Shown: positions 1-7,605 of the stretch, in pieces
Position numbering within the stretch: the first letter of the stretch is position 1
Layout of the letters: each line of letters begins with the position of its first letter
Virus record (IMG/VR): IMGVR_UViG_3300005732_000004
Location: 1-50,993 of that record
DNA length: 50,993 bases
Direction: 5' to 3' (one strand)
Origin: a virus
The notes under the pieces: generated by a model
Databases searched by the model: none
Seen by the model: only the letters and a program-made list of their open reading frames with translations
What the model was told of the DNA's origin: nothing
Position numbers and translations under genes: made by a program

Positions 1-38
1 TTTCGTCGCCCGTTTATCTCATAAAAGGATTGATATTC

Positions 39-68
39 CGTTAAGCGCTTGTTCCTTTGTGAATGTCT
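39..68 (-). repeat. 30-bp dispersed inverted repeat, copy 1
   Basis: The minus strand here is identical over 30 bases to the plus strand at 18764-18793; it begins AGACATTCACAAAGG and ends GCGCTTAACG. In this copy it lies inside an 18-codon open frame (minus, 19-75) that starts ATGATTGAG and reads MIETFTKEQALN in its first part. In the second copy the same frame is also open (TFTKEQALNERN...). A shared duplicated coding fragment is therefore as likely as a regulatory element. Seen directly; function unknown. Confidence 0.85.
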
Positions 69-146
69 CAATCATTGGGCTACACCGTAGGTATGTGAAA
101 CAGATTGTCCAGTGAACGTATGTAATCTCGCAAGCTGAAATCTTTA

Positions 147-446
147 CTATAAGCGACCATGGTTGGCACAAGAACTACATGGCGCGTTGCGTGGGCAAAC
201 TGAGGGACTTGGTCCGCGCTTTCGACAAAATATGAATGCCCGTTTCTGCGCTTTTCGAGCTACCTTTTCAGCAGATTCTAGACCATCTTTTTTACCCTCA
301 GCCTTTGCGTCTGCTATGGCTTGGGCGATTAGGCTGGTTGCTGCAATAGGGTTTCTCACGCGGCCTTGTGTGTCTGTGTAAGGAACAAGCTTCAGCGCGA
401 CCCCATCAGCCTTATCAATGTCCGCTTGTGTTGGTTTGTTGGTCAT
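147..446 (-). CDS. hypothetical protein (99 aa)
   Basis: Last clear gene of the left minus-strand cluster. The start chosen is the ATG at 446, whose ATGA overlaps the stop of the upstream gene at 443-643. An in-frame start 8 codons earlier is less likely. The N-terminal half is a charged, helix-rich sequence rich in Ala and Lys (about residues 25-70). The C-terminal 30 residues are Cys-, Pro- and Arg-rich (FCRKRG, CSSC) and look less natural, which could mean a degraded or shifted 3' end. I do not recognise a family. Confidence 0.6.
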   Translation of the reverse strand: MTNKPTQADIDKADGVALKLVPYTDTQGRVRNPIAATSLIAQAIADAKAEGKKDGLESAEKVARKAQKRAFIFCRKRGPSPSVCPRNAPCSSCANHGRL

Positions 447-643
447 GTCAGCACCGCCCAAATAAGCCAAGAAACGAGCGATATAATTAAAGCTGCCCCG
501 AAGATTACCAAGTCAGCCAACCCATCAAACCCATAAGCGGGCGATGTAGGCTTCCGCGTTGTTATGTACAAGGCAAATGCAGATGACATTATGCTAATTA
601 TTGTTGGCACTAACCACCAGCCAAATTCGATTGTGAAGGTCAT
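443..643 (-). CDS. small membrane protein (66 aa)
   Basis: Two hydrophobic segments are visible, about residues 8-28 (WWLVPTIISIMSSAFALYI) and 44-65 (LVIFGAALIISLVSWLIWAV), joined by a short polar loop with a basic TTRK. This predicts an inner-membrane hairpin. It starts 4 bases inside the upstream gene (640-843) and its stop overlaps the next start, so translation is probably coupled within one operon. No family recognised; the early position argues against a late holin. Confidence 0.7.
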   Translation of the reverse strand: MTFTIEFGWWLVPTIISIMSSAFALYITTRKPTSPAYGFDGLADLVIFGAALIISLVSWLIWAVLT

Positions 644-843
644 TGGTTTTGGTCCTTGAAACGGATTTGAAAACCTGTTGTCTCAATAATGCTTGCAAGC
701 CTCTCGCTTTCTCTGGGGGACAAACTGTTCGTCCACCCCGCCTCCATTTCATAGGAAAAGCCTCCGTCCTTTCGCTGTCTTGCGCTTACGACCAAGTTTC
801 CGTGAGTATTGTCCCTGATAAACAAAGCAGCTGTACAGTTCAT
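640..843 (-). CDS. hypothetical protein (67 aa)
   Basis: Small soluble protein, MNCTAALFIRDN at the start, rich in charged residues. A central GGFSYEMEAGW stretch suggests beta structure, and a C-terminal helix carries ESERLASIIETTGF. The start follows directly on the stop of the 844-1356 gene (TAG then ATG), and the stop overlaps the next gene. This gives the tight operon packing of the whole left cluster. No family recognised. Confidence 0.7.
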   Translation of the reverse strand: MNCTAALFIRDNTHGNLVVSARQRKDGGFSYEMEAGWTNSLSPRESERLASIIETTGFQIRFKDQNQ

Positions 844-1356
844 CTACCCCTCCCTTTGTTCAGGTAGAAGAATTGACTTGAAGGCGGTTACTTTGCTGAA
901 TGGGATTACGGCATCGGAACTACCAGCTTGTCGCCAATCAACGGCTAAATCACGTGCTAACGACCTGCGACATGGCGAACAAACAACTCCATCGGCTATC
1001 ACAGCATATTCAGTGTAGAACAACATTTCTTCTAAGGCTGTGTTCCACCCATTATCTGCATCACGTTTGGTTTTTTCGCGCTTGCGTCCTGCAACGAGCG
1101 CGTCCCAAGCGTCAGCTTTATCAACGTGGGTTTCGGACTTGTTGGTGTCGCGTTGGGCTAGGGTTTCAGCTTCGAAGTCAGCGAATATCTGTGCGATTAA
1201 ATCCCTGCCTTCCGCTTCGATCAGGATCACTTCCGAATTGCTGTGTTGTCGGGCACAAAATGGTTGCGCCTTTTTCCAAGCTGCATTGGCCGCTTTTAGG
1301 TGGCGGGCCTTTACGGTTCGCTGTTCAACCTTGTTCGTTTGGTCTGTAGTGGTCAT
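844..1356 (-). CDS. hypothetical protein (170 aa)
   Basis: Mostly alpha-helical, charged protein: an N-terminal basic region (residues 1-35), an acidic helical stretch (45-80), and a C-terminal part with a CSPC motif (about 125-128). Two isolated cysteine pairs could bind metal, but no complete finger is visible. The upstream gene overlaps the start by 4 bases (1353-1356). Several long plus-strand open frames here are antisense shadows. Function unknown. Confidence 0.7.
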   Translation of the reverse strand: MTTTDQTNKVEQRTVKARHLKAANAAWKKAQPFCARQHSNSEVILIEAEGRDLIAQIFADFEAETLAQRDTNKSETHVDKADAWDALVAGRKREKTKRDADNGWNTALEEMLFYTEYAVIADGVVCSPCRRSLARDLAVDWRQAGSSDAVIPFSKVTAFKSILLPEQREG

Positions 1357-1547
1357 GAGCGTACCTTGAGGATATTCAAATCAAAATCGCGGCTATTCTC
1401 ATGCACTGATTGGTCTGCGAATGATTTGGTAATTAATGTTTTTTCTGGGACATCACGCGCCGCACGTACAAGCTTATCTAGGTCCAGCAATTCGCGATCA
1501 GTTGCGATGATTGTAACGTCACCGTTTGCGGTTTGTTCAATTTTCAT
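1353..1547 (-). CDS. hypothetical protein (64 aa)
   Basis: Short soluble protein starting MKIEQTANGDVTIIATDRELL, a beta-hairpin-like N-terminus followed by a helical leucine-rich stretch. It overlaps both neighbours by 4 bases (ATGA junctions), which supports the start and a shared transcript. No recognisable motif; likely a small early accessory protein. Confidence 0.65.
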   Translation of the reverse strand: MKIEQTANGDVTIIATDRELLDLDKLVRAARDVPEKTLITKSFADQSVHENSRDFDLNILKVRS

Positions 1548-1897
1548 CGTCCTGCCTCATACCAATCTAGCATTGCGTTCAACGCCGCTGCTTCAAGTTT
1601 GTCCTGAGTGTTTTCAGCCATTGCGTGGTGCGCCTCAGCCATTTCGCGTAGCCCTGCGATCACTTCCGGCTTTATTTCTGGGCGTTGCTTGTTGACCATC
1701 AGTTCTGATAGGGCGTGAGAACGCTTCACGGCTGCAGCTTCACCAGCTACCATGCCTTGCTGGTAAGCAGCTTGAAGGGCTTCGCGCATTGAAAGGTACA
1801 GACCCTTGGTATCAATCCCATCATCCCCGTTGTTGCCTAAAATTACGTGCTGCGCCATCTTCTTGAAGTCTGGCTTATCTGTGATTGGGTTGGTCAT
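1544..1897 (-). CDS. hypothetical helical protein (117 aa)
   Basis: Predicted mainly helical and Ala-rich. It has a Gly/Asp turn (GNNGDDGIDTKG, about residues 21-32) followed by SMREALQAAYQQGMVAGEAAA and a C-terminal helix ending MLDWYEAGR. Overlaps both neighbours by 4 bases. The repeated Ala-Glu-Ala-His pattern suggests a coiled coil. Unknown family. Confidence 0.68.
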   Translation of the reverse strand: MTNPITDKPDFKKMAQHVILGNNGDDGIDTKGLYLSMREALQAAYQQGMVAGEAAAVKRSHALSELMVNKQRPEIKPEVIAGLREMAEAHHAMAENTQDKLEAAALNAMLDWYEAGR

Positions 1898-2166
1898 GAT
1901 TTGTCCTCTTTCAAGTCAACATCTCCGCCGAAGCAAATGCCTCTCCAAAGTCCATCAATTGTGAACCGCTTGATCTCACCATCAATCAGCGCCGCTACGG
2001 GATAATCGCCATCGGCGTCAGTGCAAAGAATGCGTGCTGGCTTCCCGTCAGATGTGTACTTCTTGCCCATCGAAACGATTTCGTTAGGGTCGATTTTACG
2101 CTCTGCAACTTTCGGCTCATTCCAGTTATTCCATTTCGGGGTACTCCAGTAGTTCAAATCTCTCAC
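1894..2166 (-). CDS. hypothetical protein (90 aa)
   Basis: Begins MRDLNYWSTPKWNNWNEP and contains a compact beta-rich core (KPARILCTDADGDYPVAALIDGEIKRFTIDG is the visible pattern, about residues 40-70). It resembles small phage proteins that carry a short DGD/YPV motif, but I cannot assign one. Coupled by 4-base overlaps to the genes on both sides. Confidence 0.65.
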   Translation of the reverse strand: MRDLNYWSTPKWNNWNEPKVAERKIDPNEIVSMGKKYTSDGKPARILCTDADGDYPVAALIDGEIKRFTIDGLWRGICFGGDVDLKEDKS

Positions 2167-2969
2167 AGCCCTTCCCCCTCGTAATATGGGATTTCGATTT
2201 CAACGCAAGCAGTGCGGTCTGTACATCTACTCGCTAAGTTATCCGCACCTTCCCTTGTTTCATGCAACACAAGCCTCACCCCGCTCGGATAAACATTAAC
2301 CCACCGCTTCAAAACCTTGCGCTCTGGCTCTGGCTCGATAGGAAACATGCGTTCACAATCTTTAAGATCACCGAGCACATCGCGATTAGCTTTCGGCTCT
2401 GGCTTTTCAATCTCGGCCTTAACCTCGGCCATTTCAGCGTGATACTTGTCAGATGCACCTGACGTTTTGATATTGCCTACAATTTCATCATCTGTGTCTC
2501 GCTCAACATACGTCAAATCAAGCTTTGTACTGGGGGCTGTTTTTCCGGGAGTTGTAAGTGATCCCTCTGCTTTTATAGTGAGGCTTTCTTCACCAGCAGC
2601 GCCAAACGTAATATCATTGCCCTTGGTTTGTTCGCTGGCCAATGAGATGACGCGTATTTTGGTATCTAAAGGAAATTCGATGAGAAATGTGTGTCCACAT
2701 GGTTCAGCATAGACGCTTAGATTTACCCGATTTTTGTAAGTGAATTTTTGCAGGCGATTCCGAATTAAAACCTCAAACACATCGCCAGCCTTGAGGTCGG
2801 ATATGCGGGGCTTGCTGAATGACTGGGGAATGTCGAGCGCTGTTAGGCATTGGCTATCAGCGTGGATGATTGTCTCACCATCTTCGATGTGGGTTTCTTT
2901 CACCTTAACGATAGCGCTTTCTTCTTTGTAGAAAACCCACTCACCAATTTTAATGTTTTTCTTTTTCAT
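2163..2969 (-). CDS. hypothetical protein (268 aa)
   Basis: Three parts can be seen. Residues 1-110 form a beta-rich region (GEWVFYKEESAIVKVKE... then RISDLKAGDVFEVL), reminiscent of small barrel folds. Residues 115-200 are a low-complexity acidic linker. Residues 200-268 contain ERKVLKRWVNVYPSGVRLVLHETREGA and two Cys. The C-terminal part is the pattern seen in phage accessory proteins carrying a WVNVYP-like strand. First gene of the run that ends at 147; preceded by an 85-nt leader with a hairpin. Confidence 0.68.
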   Translation of the reverse strand: MKKKNIKIGEWVFYKEESAIVKVKETHIEDGETIIHADSQCLTALDIPQSFSKPRISDLKAGDVFEVLIRNRLQKFTYKNRVNLSVYAEPCGHTFLIEFPLDTKIRVISLASEQTKGNDITFGAAGEESLTIKAEGSLTTPGKTAPSTKLDLTYVERDTDDEIVGNIKTSGASDKYHAEMAEVKAEIEKPEPKANRDVLGDLKDCERMFPIEPEPERKVLKRWVNVYPSGVRLVLHETREGADNLASRCTDRTACVEIEIPYYEGEGL

Positions 2970-3002
2970 TTCACGTCCTATCTAGGTGTTTTGTGTAAGG
3001 GT

Positions 3003-3037
3003 GGCGGGTCACTAGCTGGTTAGACCAGATCACCGCC
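3003..3037. other. intergenic hairpin
   Basis: Nested inverted repeat in the leader between two minus-strand genes: GGCGG (3003-3007) pairs with CCGCC (3033-3037), and CTGGT (3016-3020) pairs with ACCAG (3024-3028) around a 3-nt loop. No U-tract follows on either strand. It is more likely an RNA-processing or attenuation element than a terminator. Confidence 0.5.
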
Positions 3038-3054
3038 TATACGCTCACAACGTA

Positions 3055-3414
3055 TTAGATTTCAAAACTGTCGTTATATTCTTCATTGAAGCGGGCCTCT
3101 AACTCGTCCTCGGCCCAAATCTTTGTGAACCCATCAACCCACATAACCGCTGACCTGTAGTCGCGATTGTCTTTGGATTGTTCTGACCAGTTAAATTCTG
3201 CATTTTTCGACATTTGCGCGGCGAGTTCGCGGGTAACGTCTGAGCGCTTGCCATCTTCACTTAGAAACTCGACCCGAACTGATTTAGCTTCATCTTCTGA
3301 CATTTGTGAAAGATGATTGTTCTTCAACTTATTCAACAAGCGCTTTGGATATACAGTTGCCCATTCGCCGTGTTTTTCAAAGTCTGAAACTGTGACCGCA
3401 TAAAACTCTTGCAT
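3055..3414 (-). CDS. hypothetical protein (119 aa)
   Basis: Soluble, charged protein starting MQEFYAVTVSDFEKHGEW. It has a helical middle (LLNKLKNNHLSQMSEDEAKSV) and an aromatic C-terminal part (VMWVDGFTKIWAEDELEARF). First minus-strand gene left of the divergent promoter region 3415-3499, so it may be among the earliest transcribed. No family recognised. Confidence 0.68.
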   Translation of the reverse strand: MQEFYAVTVSDFEKHGEWATVYPKRLLNKLKNNHLSQMSEDEAKSVRVEFLSEDGKRSDVTRELAAQMSKNAEFNWSEQSKDNRDYRSAVMWVDGFTKIWAEDELEARFNEEYNDSFEI

Positions 3415-3499
3415 TGCTTTACCCTCATATCTGCTATTGTTTTAATGTCTATAAACATGTATAAGATAATACAAGAACAATGTCAAACGGAAAAATGAA
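3415..3499. promoter_or_regulatory. divergent promoter/operator region
   Basis: An 85-nt AT-rich gap between the minus gene 3055-3414 and the plus gene 3500-3943. On plus, TTGTTT is followed at 17 nt by TATAAG and then GATAAT. It contains ACATGTA (3455-3461), a motif also present in the intergenic regions at 7089-7098, 7484-7489 and 13422-13428. Suggests shared early regulation; the -35 match is weak. Confidence 0.4.
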
Positions 3500-3943
3500 A
3501 TGAAAATTATAGAACAACAAGCAATCATTGCGCAGCGTATTATGCAAGATCATGCAACACAAGAACAGCGGGATATATGCGCCTATGCACTAAGGGTTTT
3601 GGGCAACTCACGAAATACTAGCGGGATATGTTCACGCTTCAATCTTATGGCGATTATCATTTATGGGGTTGTCGTTTATCATACCAAATCAGCGCGGGTT
3701 GAGCTTAAACATACGTTTGGCGCTGAAAAAATGGCGTTAATCGAAAGCGTTGTTAACCATGATAACCCTAAATCTAGGCTAGTAGCCAATGCGAAAGCTG
3801 CGCTTCTACTAGGTAAGGCTTCGTTTCTTATCGCGCATAATGGCAGTTCTGATGATATCGAGCATTTGAAACAACAAGTGTTTAGCATTACCTCGTTAAG
3901 TGTCCCGATGAAACATGAGGCTAAAAAGGTCTTGGGAATGTGA
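3500..3943 (+). CDS. hypothetical protein (147 aa), divergent gene
   Basis: The only plus-strand gene in the first 10 kb. It starts MKIIEQQAIIAQRIMQDHA and is predicted helical. A hydrophobic segment, LMAIIIYGVVVYH (about residues 48-60), could be buried or membrane-proximal, and an Ala/Lys-rich region follows. A divergent, lone gene facing the early operon is where a regulator often lies, but I see no confident helix-turn-helix. Convergent with the minus gene ending at 4054. Confidence 0.65.
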   Translation: MKIIEQQAIIAQRIMQDHATQEQRDICAYALRVLGNSRNTSGICSRFNLMAIIIYGVVVYHTKSARVELKHTFGAEKMALIESVVNHDNPKSRLVANAKAALLLGKASFLIAHNGSSDDIEHLKQQVFSITSLSVPMKHEAKKVLGM

Positions 3944-4053
3944 CAGACCCGAAAAGCAGAAAGCAATGAGGGATGGGATGCTAATCGGGTCCATCTGTTT
4001 AGCAAGGGCAGTTTGCTCATCGGCCCTGCATCATTATGTTAGGGGCCTTGGGT

Positions 4054-4203
4054 TTAAACGTCAACCGGATAAGCCACACTCATCACATAATGCGGTGCGC
4101 TGATTTTAAACCCCGTGGAGCGCTGATATTGCCCATTCGGTACAGTTGCGCCAAATCCTGCCAAAATCGCCTCAGTGATGCTTATATTCGGAATACGGGG
4201 CAT
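4054..4203 (-). CDS. small hypothetical protein (49 aa)
   Basis: Short gene whose ATG at 4203 lies inside the 3' end of the replisome-organiser gene (32-base overlap, other frame). It starts MPRIPNISITEAILAG and ends with SVAYPVDV. The translation has a natural composition (GFGATVPNGQYQRSTGF), unlike an antisense shadow. Probably translationally coupled to the upstream gene. Function unknown. Confidence 0.55.
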   Translation of the reverse strand: MPRIPNISITEAILAGFGATVPNGQYQRSTGFKISAPHYVMSVAYPVDV

Positions 4204-5092
4204 TTAAACTCAATTGCTCGGCTGGTTTATTCATTCGGTCCAATATTTCTTTTGGAGCGCGGCATCTCGGCTCATTTGGTTTCGGCCCTAGGTCAGGGTG
4301 CCAGTTGCCGCTTTCTTCAAATGATTTAACCCACGCTTCCCATTTTTCCTTGGTCATGCCGTTTTGCTTTTGAACTGGTGATTGTTCAAAAGCCTCCCAT
4401 CCATTCGCCCTAATCCATGCGCTTAGAGATTTCCTAAACTGGTTTTCCTTTTTGAGCATTTCGGCTTTTGCCTTAGGCATTGCCTTTGCTAGGTTAGCTT
4501 TGTCCTGATCGGTTAGGCTGCAATATGCGTTGTACGCCTCTTTTCGGTTATCACCGTCTTTCCATCTATTATCCCAAATCTCACTCAAGAACCTGTCAAA
4601 GATAGGTTCGCCAATCTTGTTGTATTGAGCGCGGGGGGATTTTTCTTTTTTTGTTTGTTTTTTTTCTTCTTCTTTAGCTTTAGTTTTAGATAGCATCGCT
4701 GGGGCATCTGCAACAGTGGGTGCGTTCGCATACCCACTATCGTTGTTTTTATTATCATTTTTCCCCCATTTTGCGTTAGCCGCAGCTCTCGCTTTTGAAC
4801 TTTTTTCAAGCAAAATTTTTATCGTTTTTGATACTTTTTCGTTATAGATAAGACCGTCTTTTTCTTGTATATGCCCGAAATGAATAAGCGCTTCTAATGT
4901 TTTTTTGAACTGATTTTTAGTGTCGCATCCACACAATCTAGACAAGCGCCTGTCATCTCTTTCAACAGGCCCAACACAGTCGTACATTTCAACCAAAAGC
5001 GTAATATAAACACCTCTTTCGAGCGCGGATAGTCTTCCAGTGCCTTTGCCCCAGTCGTCTATGTAGAATGGAAAGTGTGTTATTTTAGACAT
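4172..5092 (-). CDS. DUF1376-type replisome organiser (306 aa)
   Basis: The N-terminal ~95 residues match the DUF1376/YdaU pattern: MSKITHFPFYIDDW, then LSALERGVYITLLVEMYD, RDDRRLSRLCGC. This is a winged-helix domain found in phage replication-initiation proteins. A Lys/Glu-rich linker (about 100-165) includes a poly-Lys stretch encoded by a T-rich tract at 4640-4680. The C-terminal domain has FRKSLSAWIRANGWE, the element such organisers use with their helicase. Ribosome-binding site AGGAG precedes the ATG at 5092. It lies directly downstream of the DnaB-like helicase, the usual pairing, so it probably binds the phage origin and helps load the helicase. Confidence 0.82.
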   Translation of the reverse strand: MSKITHFPFYIDDWGKGTGRLSALERGVYITLLVEMYDCVGPVERDDRRLSRLCGCDTKNQFKKTLEALIHFGHIQEKDGLIYNEKVSKTIKILLEKSSKARAAANAKWGKNDNKNNDSGYANAPTVADAPAMLSKTKAKEEEKKQTKKEKSPRAQYNKIGEPIFDRFLSEIWDNRWKDGDNRKEAYNAYCSLTDQDKANLAKAMPKAKAEMLKKENQFRKSLSAWIRANGWEAFEQSPVQKQNGMTKEKWEAWVKSFEESGNWHPDLGPKPNEPRCRAPKEILDRMNKPAEQLSLNAPYSEYKHH

Positions 5093-5111
5093 TTTTACTC
5101 CTAATTTTGGA

Positions 5112-5155
5112 GCAGGGCTTGCAACTAGCTCATTGATCAGCTAAATTAACCCTGC
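5112..5155. other. nested inverted repeats between helicase and organiser genes
   Basis: GCAGGG (5112-5117) pairs with CCCTGC (5150-5155), enclosing TAGCT (5126-5130) and AGCTA (5139-5143). It lies in a 138-nt gap that otherwise holds no credible ORF. Could be an origin element or part of a small plus-strand RNA ending at the adjacent plus-strand terminator. Confidence 0.45.
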
Positions 5156-5196
5156 AACGTGAACACTTGCAAACTACACCCTCTCAGGTATCAATT

Positions 5197-5233
5197 CAAG
5201 CCCTCGGATTAGTTTTCGGGGGCTTGTCTTTTA
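5197..5233 (+). terminator. rho-independent terminator facing plus
   Basis: Stem CAAGCCCTCG (5197-5206) with CGGGGGCTTG (5217-5226), one T-G wobble in the plus sense, followed by TCTTTTA. On minus the wobble becomes an A-C mismatch and there is no U-tract, so the orientation is plus. No plus-strand gene ends here. Confidence 0.6.
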
Positions 5234-6604
5234 TGTGTTCCTATACGGATCGTTAGAACTATCAATTCGATTATAGGCTAGGTTGATATCCAAATGAATT
5301 GTCCCAACTGCCCCGTTGCGGTTTTTGGCTGCAATGACTTCTAGATCGCGACATAACTTTTGGTATTCATCTGGCAACATACTATCAGCATCGGCATAAT
5401 AGGCTTCGCGGTGAATGAATAGAACGGCGTGAGCGTCTTGCTCAATCTCGCCAGCCCATCGCAAATCTGACAATGTAGGGCGTTTGTTTTCCCGTTCTGT
5501 ATTGGCGCGTGATAACTGACATAGTGCGATAACAGCGCAATCAAGTTCTTTTGCCATTTCGCGTAAGTGTCCTGATATCTCGCCAGTTTCGGCGGTCTTA
5601 TTGCCACGATAAGTTCCAGCGGCCTTAACCAAGCCCATGTGATCGACGCAAACAATATCTAGCGTTTGCCCATTACGTTCTAGTTCGGCTTTCCTTGCCC
5701 TTGCTCTGGACTTTATCTGGTGAATTGTAAGCGTTGCCGATGTGTCATAAACGAATGGCACCTCTTTGAGCGTATCGGCTACATCAAGAACCATTGAAAG
5801 CTGATCATCTGTTGCTGTTGCACTTAGCAATGATTGATATTCAGGCGCATCATTGCCAAACTTTCTATGGGCTAGTTCCGAAACAAGCCGTGCAAATATT
5901 TCCTCTTGAGACATTTCAAGCGAAGGCATAAACACGCCAAACCCCGAACACGCTGATTTAAATGTTGAGGATAATGCCACTGCCGTTTTACCTGCGCCTG
6001 GCCTACCACCAATCACATAATAGAACCCGCGCTTATACCCGCCGATCTTTCGGTCAAGGTCAACAAGCCCTGTTGTCGCGCCCCGCATTCGGTTTTTGTC
6101 TTTGAGGCTTTCAAAATAGCTGGCCTTGGCTTCGTCTAACGTTCCAACGATTGCCGTTTCGTCACGATCCGAAAGGCTTTCAAGCACCACTGCAAAATCC
6201 GTTGCGGTTTGATCTGGATCAATTAGCGGGTCTGTTGATGATGTTTTGATTTCCTCTGATATCTCGGCAAGTTTTCGCCTAGACCAATATTCGCGCAGCT
6301 TATCGATTAAAGCGGGTAGTGCAGTAGGTACTTGAGCCTCGTTTGTAATCGCGGTGATTATGTCGCTTTCAGACATACCTTGCGTTCCCGCGACATTGTG
6401 TTTGCGCAGTTCAGCCTTTAGGAATGAAAACGATATCTCATTGCCAGAATCAGCTTGCTCACGAAACGCGATGAATATGGGGTTGAGCAACGGGTCATCA
6501 AACCACTCAGGTTCAATCTGCCCACCCATAACAGCCAGCGTTTTAGGAAACCGCAAGAACGTCCCAATTATCGTGGCTTCTAGTGTGAAGTCATGTAGCT
6601 GCAT
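5231..6604 (-). CDS. DnaB-like replicative helicase (457 aa)
   Basis: Hexameric 5'-3' helicase. The N-terminal DnaB-type helical domain (about 1-105) starts LHDFTLEATIIGTFL. The RecA-like domain begins around residue 175 with RGATTGLVDLDRKIGGY. Walker A is GGRPGAGKTA (about 199-208), and Walker B-like DIVCVDHMGLV with Gln-rich ALCQLSRANTERE (sensor/H3 region) follows. The C-terminal AAKNRNGAVGTIHLDINLAYNRI is the typical DnaB end. Near-complete family length. With the downstream DUF1376 protein it forms the phage replication module that recruits host polymerase. Confidence 0.9.
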   Translation of the reverse strand: MQLHDFTLEATIIGTFLRFPKTLAVMGGQIEPEWFDDPLLNPIFIAFREQADSGNEISFSFLKAELRKHNVAGTQGMSESDIITAITNEAQVPTALPALIDKLREYWSRRKLAEISEEIKTSSTDPLIDPDQTATDFAVVLESLSDRDETAIVGTLDEAKASYFESLKDKNRMRGATTGLVDLDRKIGGYKRGFYYVIGGRPGAGKTAVALSSTFKSACSGFGVFMPSLEMSQEEIFARLVSELAHRKFGNDAPEYQSLLSATATDDQLSMVLDVADTLKEVPFVYDTSATLTIHQIKSRARARKAELERNGQTLDIVCVDHMGLVKAAGTYRGNKTAETGEISGHLREMAKELDCAVIALCQLSRANTERENKRPTLSDLRWAGEIEQDAHAVLFIHREAYYADADSMLPDEYQKLCRDLEVIAAKNRNGAVGTIHLDINLAYNRIDSSNDPYRNT

Positions 6605-6605
6605 G

Positions 6606-6821
6606 TTATGATTTAACTTCGATTGTGTTTAGGATTTGTTGCGCTACATCACCTACTTTCTTCCAAGTGTTTTCGCGTTCTTCTCTCAAGATTTTCCAGT
6701 AATGGCTAAGACGGGCTGGCGTTATACCAACTTCCTCTGCAATTTCGGTTTTGGTGCGGTAGGGGTTGCGCTGCACCGCCGCAATGATTTTGCCTTTGGT
6801 GCTTAGGTGTGAAGTTTGCAT
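6606..6821 (-). CDS. helix-turn-helix protein (71 aa)
   Basis: Small winged-helix/HTH protein. KGKIIAAVQRNPYRTKTEIAEEVGITPARLSHYWKILREE carries a clear HTH (about residues 20-42: TKTEIAEEVGITPARLSHYW). It stops 1 base before the helicase start, so it shares a transcript with it. A DNA-binding regulator of the replication module or an accessory initiation protein; the sequence alone does not decide. Confidence 0.75.
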   Translation of the reverse strand: MQTSHLSTKGKIIAAVQRNPYRTKTEIAEEVGITPARLSHYWKILREERENTWKKVGDVAQQILNTIEVKS

Positions 6822-6881
6822 TTTAGCCTCTTGTTTTCGATTTCTTTATATATGCGTAAAGTATTATTGGATTTATTGCAA

Positions 6882-6913
6882 CAAAAAACCCGACATTAAA
6901 TCGGGTTCTCTTT
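6882..6913 (-). terminator. bidirectional terminator
   Basis: AACCCGA (6887-6893) pairs with TCGGGTT (6901-6907) around a 7-nt loop. On minus it is followed by TTTTTTG, on plus by CTCTTT. It ends the small minus-strand gene 6949-7056 and separates it from the helicase transcript. Confidence 0.75.
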
Positions 6914-6948
6914 GCGCGTTGTGGTTATGTTGCTTTGACTAGCGGTAG

Positions 6949-7056
6949 TTACACCAGCCCTTCCATATGCTGCACGGCATCGACATAAGCGATTGCCATT
7001 GAAATTGTGAAAGCAAATATGCCCATTGCTATAACTGTTTTGATGTTTGGGGCCAT
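6949..7056 (-). CDS. small membrane peptide (35 aa)
   Basis: ATG at 7056 preceded by a strong GAGAGGA site 6-7 nt upstream. It encodes MAPNIKTVIAMGIFAFTISM and a short polar tail: a single N-terminal transmembrane helix with one basic residue before it. Followed by the terminator at 6882-6913. A plus-strand open frame over the same region is its shadow. Function unknown; candidate early membrane effector. Confidence 0.55.
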   Translation of the reverse strand: MAPNIKTVIAMGIFAFTISMAIAYVDAVQHMEGLV

Positions 7057-7605
7057 TTCAATTCCTCTCATTATCAATGCGGTATTGATTACATGTAAAA
7101 AGATAGTTGTCAATGTGTTTTTAGCAGATAGATTGAAAGGCTATTGCCTTATGGTTTCGTTTGATAATAACCTCCCACCCCCGTTTAGGTTGGAGTATGA
7201 CTACACCGACCCATTCGAAGCTTCACCTTATTTGACGGAATTCTGATTAGGCTTATTGCTATGTACCTAATCGGGCCGGGGTATCCCCCTCAGCTTTCAC
7301 AATGAGTTTGTGCTAGACTATGCTAAACGCTACGCCCTGCATTTTGTTTTGGACCCGTTTTAAGGCGCGATCACTCAACATGCGTTTTGTAGCTATGGTT
7401 AGGTTCATTGTTGGGAACCTAATAAAAACAGGTTGAGAACTTTTTGTATTGAATTATGAAATCGTTATGTTATAACGTCCATAACATGTCGGCGAGTTCC
7501 GCAACTAAACCGGCATTTTTAGGGTCAGCACGAAACGCTGGCCCTTTTCTTTTTGTATATGAGTTAGGAGAGGGTGGCAAGTTCTAGTCACTAGAAAGTT
7601 GCGCC
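7057..7605. other. 549-nt gene-poor region with palindromes
   Basis: No convincing gene. It holds TTACATGTAA (7089-7098, a perfect palindrome) next to a TTGACA hexamer on minus. Inverted repeats are GATTAGG (7245-7251) with CCTAATC (7266-7272), TTAGGTTC (7399-7406) with GAACCTAA (7415-7422), and GTTATG/CATAAC around 7464-7485. A plus-strand terminator follows at 7522-7555. The only plus frame with a natural look is a 31-residue one starting at the ATG at 7150 (MVSFDNNLPPPF...). The pattern suggests a plus-strand regulatory or small RNA, with operators. Confidence 0.5.
7522..7555 (+). terminator. strong plus-strand terminator
   Basis: GGGTCAGC (7522-7529) pairs with GCTGGCCC (7537-7544, one T-G wobble in the plus sense) and is followed by TTTTCTTTTT. 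Oriented plus, although the only genes nearby are on minus, so a plus transcript must enter from the gap upstream. Confidence 0.8.

Noticed and set aside
900-1349. Long plus-strand ORF
   Set aside because: Antisense to the coupled minus-strand gene 844-1356; low-complexity Cys/Arg-rich translation and no ribosome site.
7007-7246. Plus-strand ORF of 79 codons
   Set aside because: Begins antisense to the better-supported 35-codon minus gene 6949-7056; only its last 31 codons look natural, and that is mentioned with the region.
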